Below are positions 5,612-5,789 of a DNA stretch of 5,789 nt, in pieces. Source of the stretch: Chloroflexota bacterium (GTDB lineage Bacteria; Chloroflexota; Dehalococcoidia; UBA2247; RBG-13-53-26); contig JAFNFZ010000291.1 in the NCBI GenBank assembly GCA_017885485.1, forward strand, positions 1 to 5,789, in the 5' to 3' direction. The notes under the pieces are model-generated. The model was not told the DNA's origin, searched no databases, and was given only the letters and a program-made list of their open reading frames with translations. Position 1 is the first letter of the stretch, and each line of letters opens with the position of its first letter. The position numbers were made by a program, and so were the translations under genes.

Positions 5612-5788
5612 TCAGGAGCGATGACTTGGGTAGCGCGTGCGAGACACCGCCGTGCGGACCTGTTGGGCAATGGCTGAACCCAACCTGTGGAGCTCAGGAA
5701 TCCAAACAGCCACAACAACAAGCAGGGCAAGAAGCGACGATAGCAACACGGCCCCCGTCAGCCCTGTGAAATCCCCGTCTGGTGGTTG
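5612..5788 (-). CDS. C-terminal fragment of a probable membrane protein (runs off the right edge)
   Basis: On the - strand a frame is open from the right edge to a TGA at 5614-5612, giving 58 residues of a protein whose start lies outside the window. It begins with a polar stretch (QPPDGDFTGL), followed by a strongly hydrophobic segment of about 20 residues (from LTGAVLL to VAVWI), then a basic, polar tail of about 28 residues (from PELHRLG, ending RTRYPSHRS). That pattern fits a last transmembrane helix with a cytoplasmic tail. No start codon or ribosome site is needed here because the gene would be partial. No family can be named. A chance hydrophobic frame is possible, and a longer overlapping - strand frame (5730-5395) competes, but that one intrudes into gene 4 and lacks protein-like character. 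Confidence 0.4.
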   Translation of the reverse strand, partial: QPPDGDFTGLTGAVLLSSLLALLVVVAVWIPELHRLGSAIAQQVRTAVSRTRYPSHRS

Positions 5789-5789
5789 C

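Noticed and set aside
5662..5684. GTTGGG/CCCAAC inverted repeat with an 11-nt loop
   Set aside because: Long loop, no T-run, and inside the putative edge coding frame.
5395..5730. - strand frame of 111 codons at the 3' end
   Set aside because: It runs into the end of gene 4 and has an uneven, Arg/Ser/Pro-rich composition without motifs; the neighbouring frame 5788-5612 is more protein-like.

Overview
This 5.8-kb window looks like part of a bacterial cell-surface glycan or envelope locus. A bacterial origin is suggested by a clear Shine-Dalgarno sequence (AAGGAGG), sigma70-like promoter elements, dense and partly overlapping genes, and families typical of bacterial exopolysaccharide or glycoprotein regions. 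The sequence does not fix the lineage. Base composition is moderately GC-rich. No RNA genes, insertion sequences or CRISPR array were seen.

Layout, left to right. (1) Positions 2-670, + strand: the C-terminal part of a GT4-type (GT-B fold) glycosyltransferase that enters from the left edge. It is interrupted by an in-frame TAG at 182-184 and also lacks the first Glu of the EX7E motif, so it reads as a decaying or broken gene. (2) Positions 586-2262, + strand: a polytopic membrane glycosyltransferase of the GT-C/GT39-like type, overlapping the end of gene 1 by 85 bp in another frame. (3) Positions 2254-3417, - strand: an intact GT4 glycosyltransferase, convergent with gene 2, the two stop-codon ends overlapping by 9 bp. 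(4) Positions 3418-3726: a divergent intergenic region with back-to-back promoter-like sequences for gene 3 (- strand) and gene 4 (+ strand). (5) Positions 3727-5457, + strand: a membrane-anchored protein with an unusual build. A single N-terminal membrane segment runs into an alpha-helical stalk of six exact 18-residue repeats. A six-bladed beta-propeller (ASST/PQQ-like) and a small C-terminal beta domain follow. (6) Positions 5458-5611: no gene seen. (7) Positions 5612-5788, - strand: the probable C-terminus of a membrane protein that enters from the right edge.

How the parts may fit together (inference): cytoplasmic GT4 enzymes would transfer nucleotide-sugar residues, while the GT-C enzyme would use a lipid-linked sugar on the outer face of the membrane. 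The stalked propeller would stand on the cell surface as an enzyme or binding module. Gene 4 has its own promoter and is not in an operon with the transferases, so a shared pathway is suggested only by proximity. The least ordinary element is gene 4, for its 18-residue (3-4-3-4-4) coiled-coil stalk carrying a propeller.
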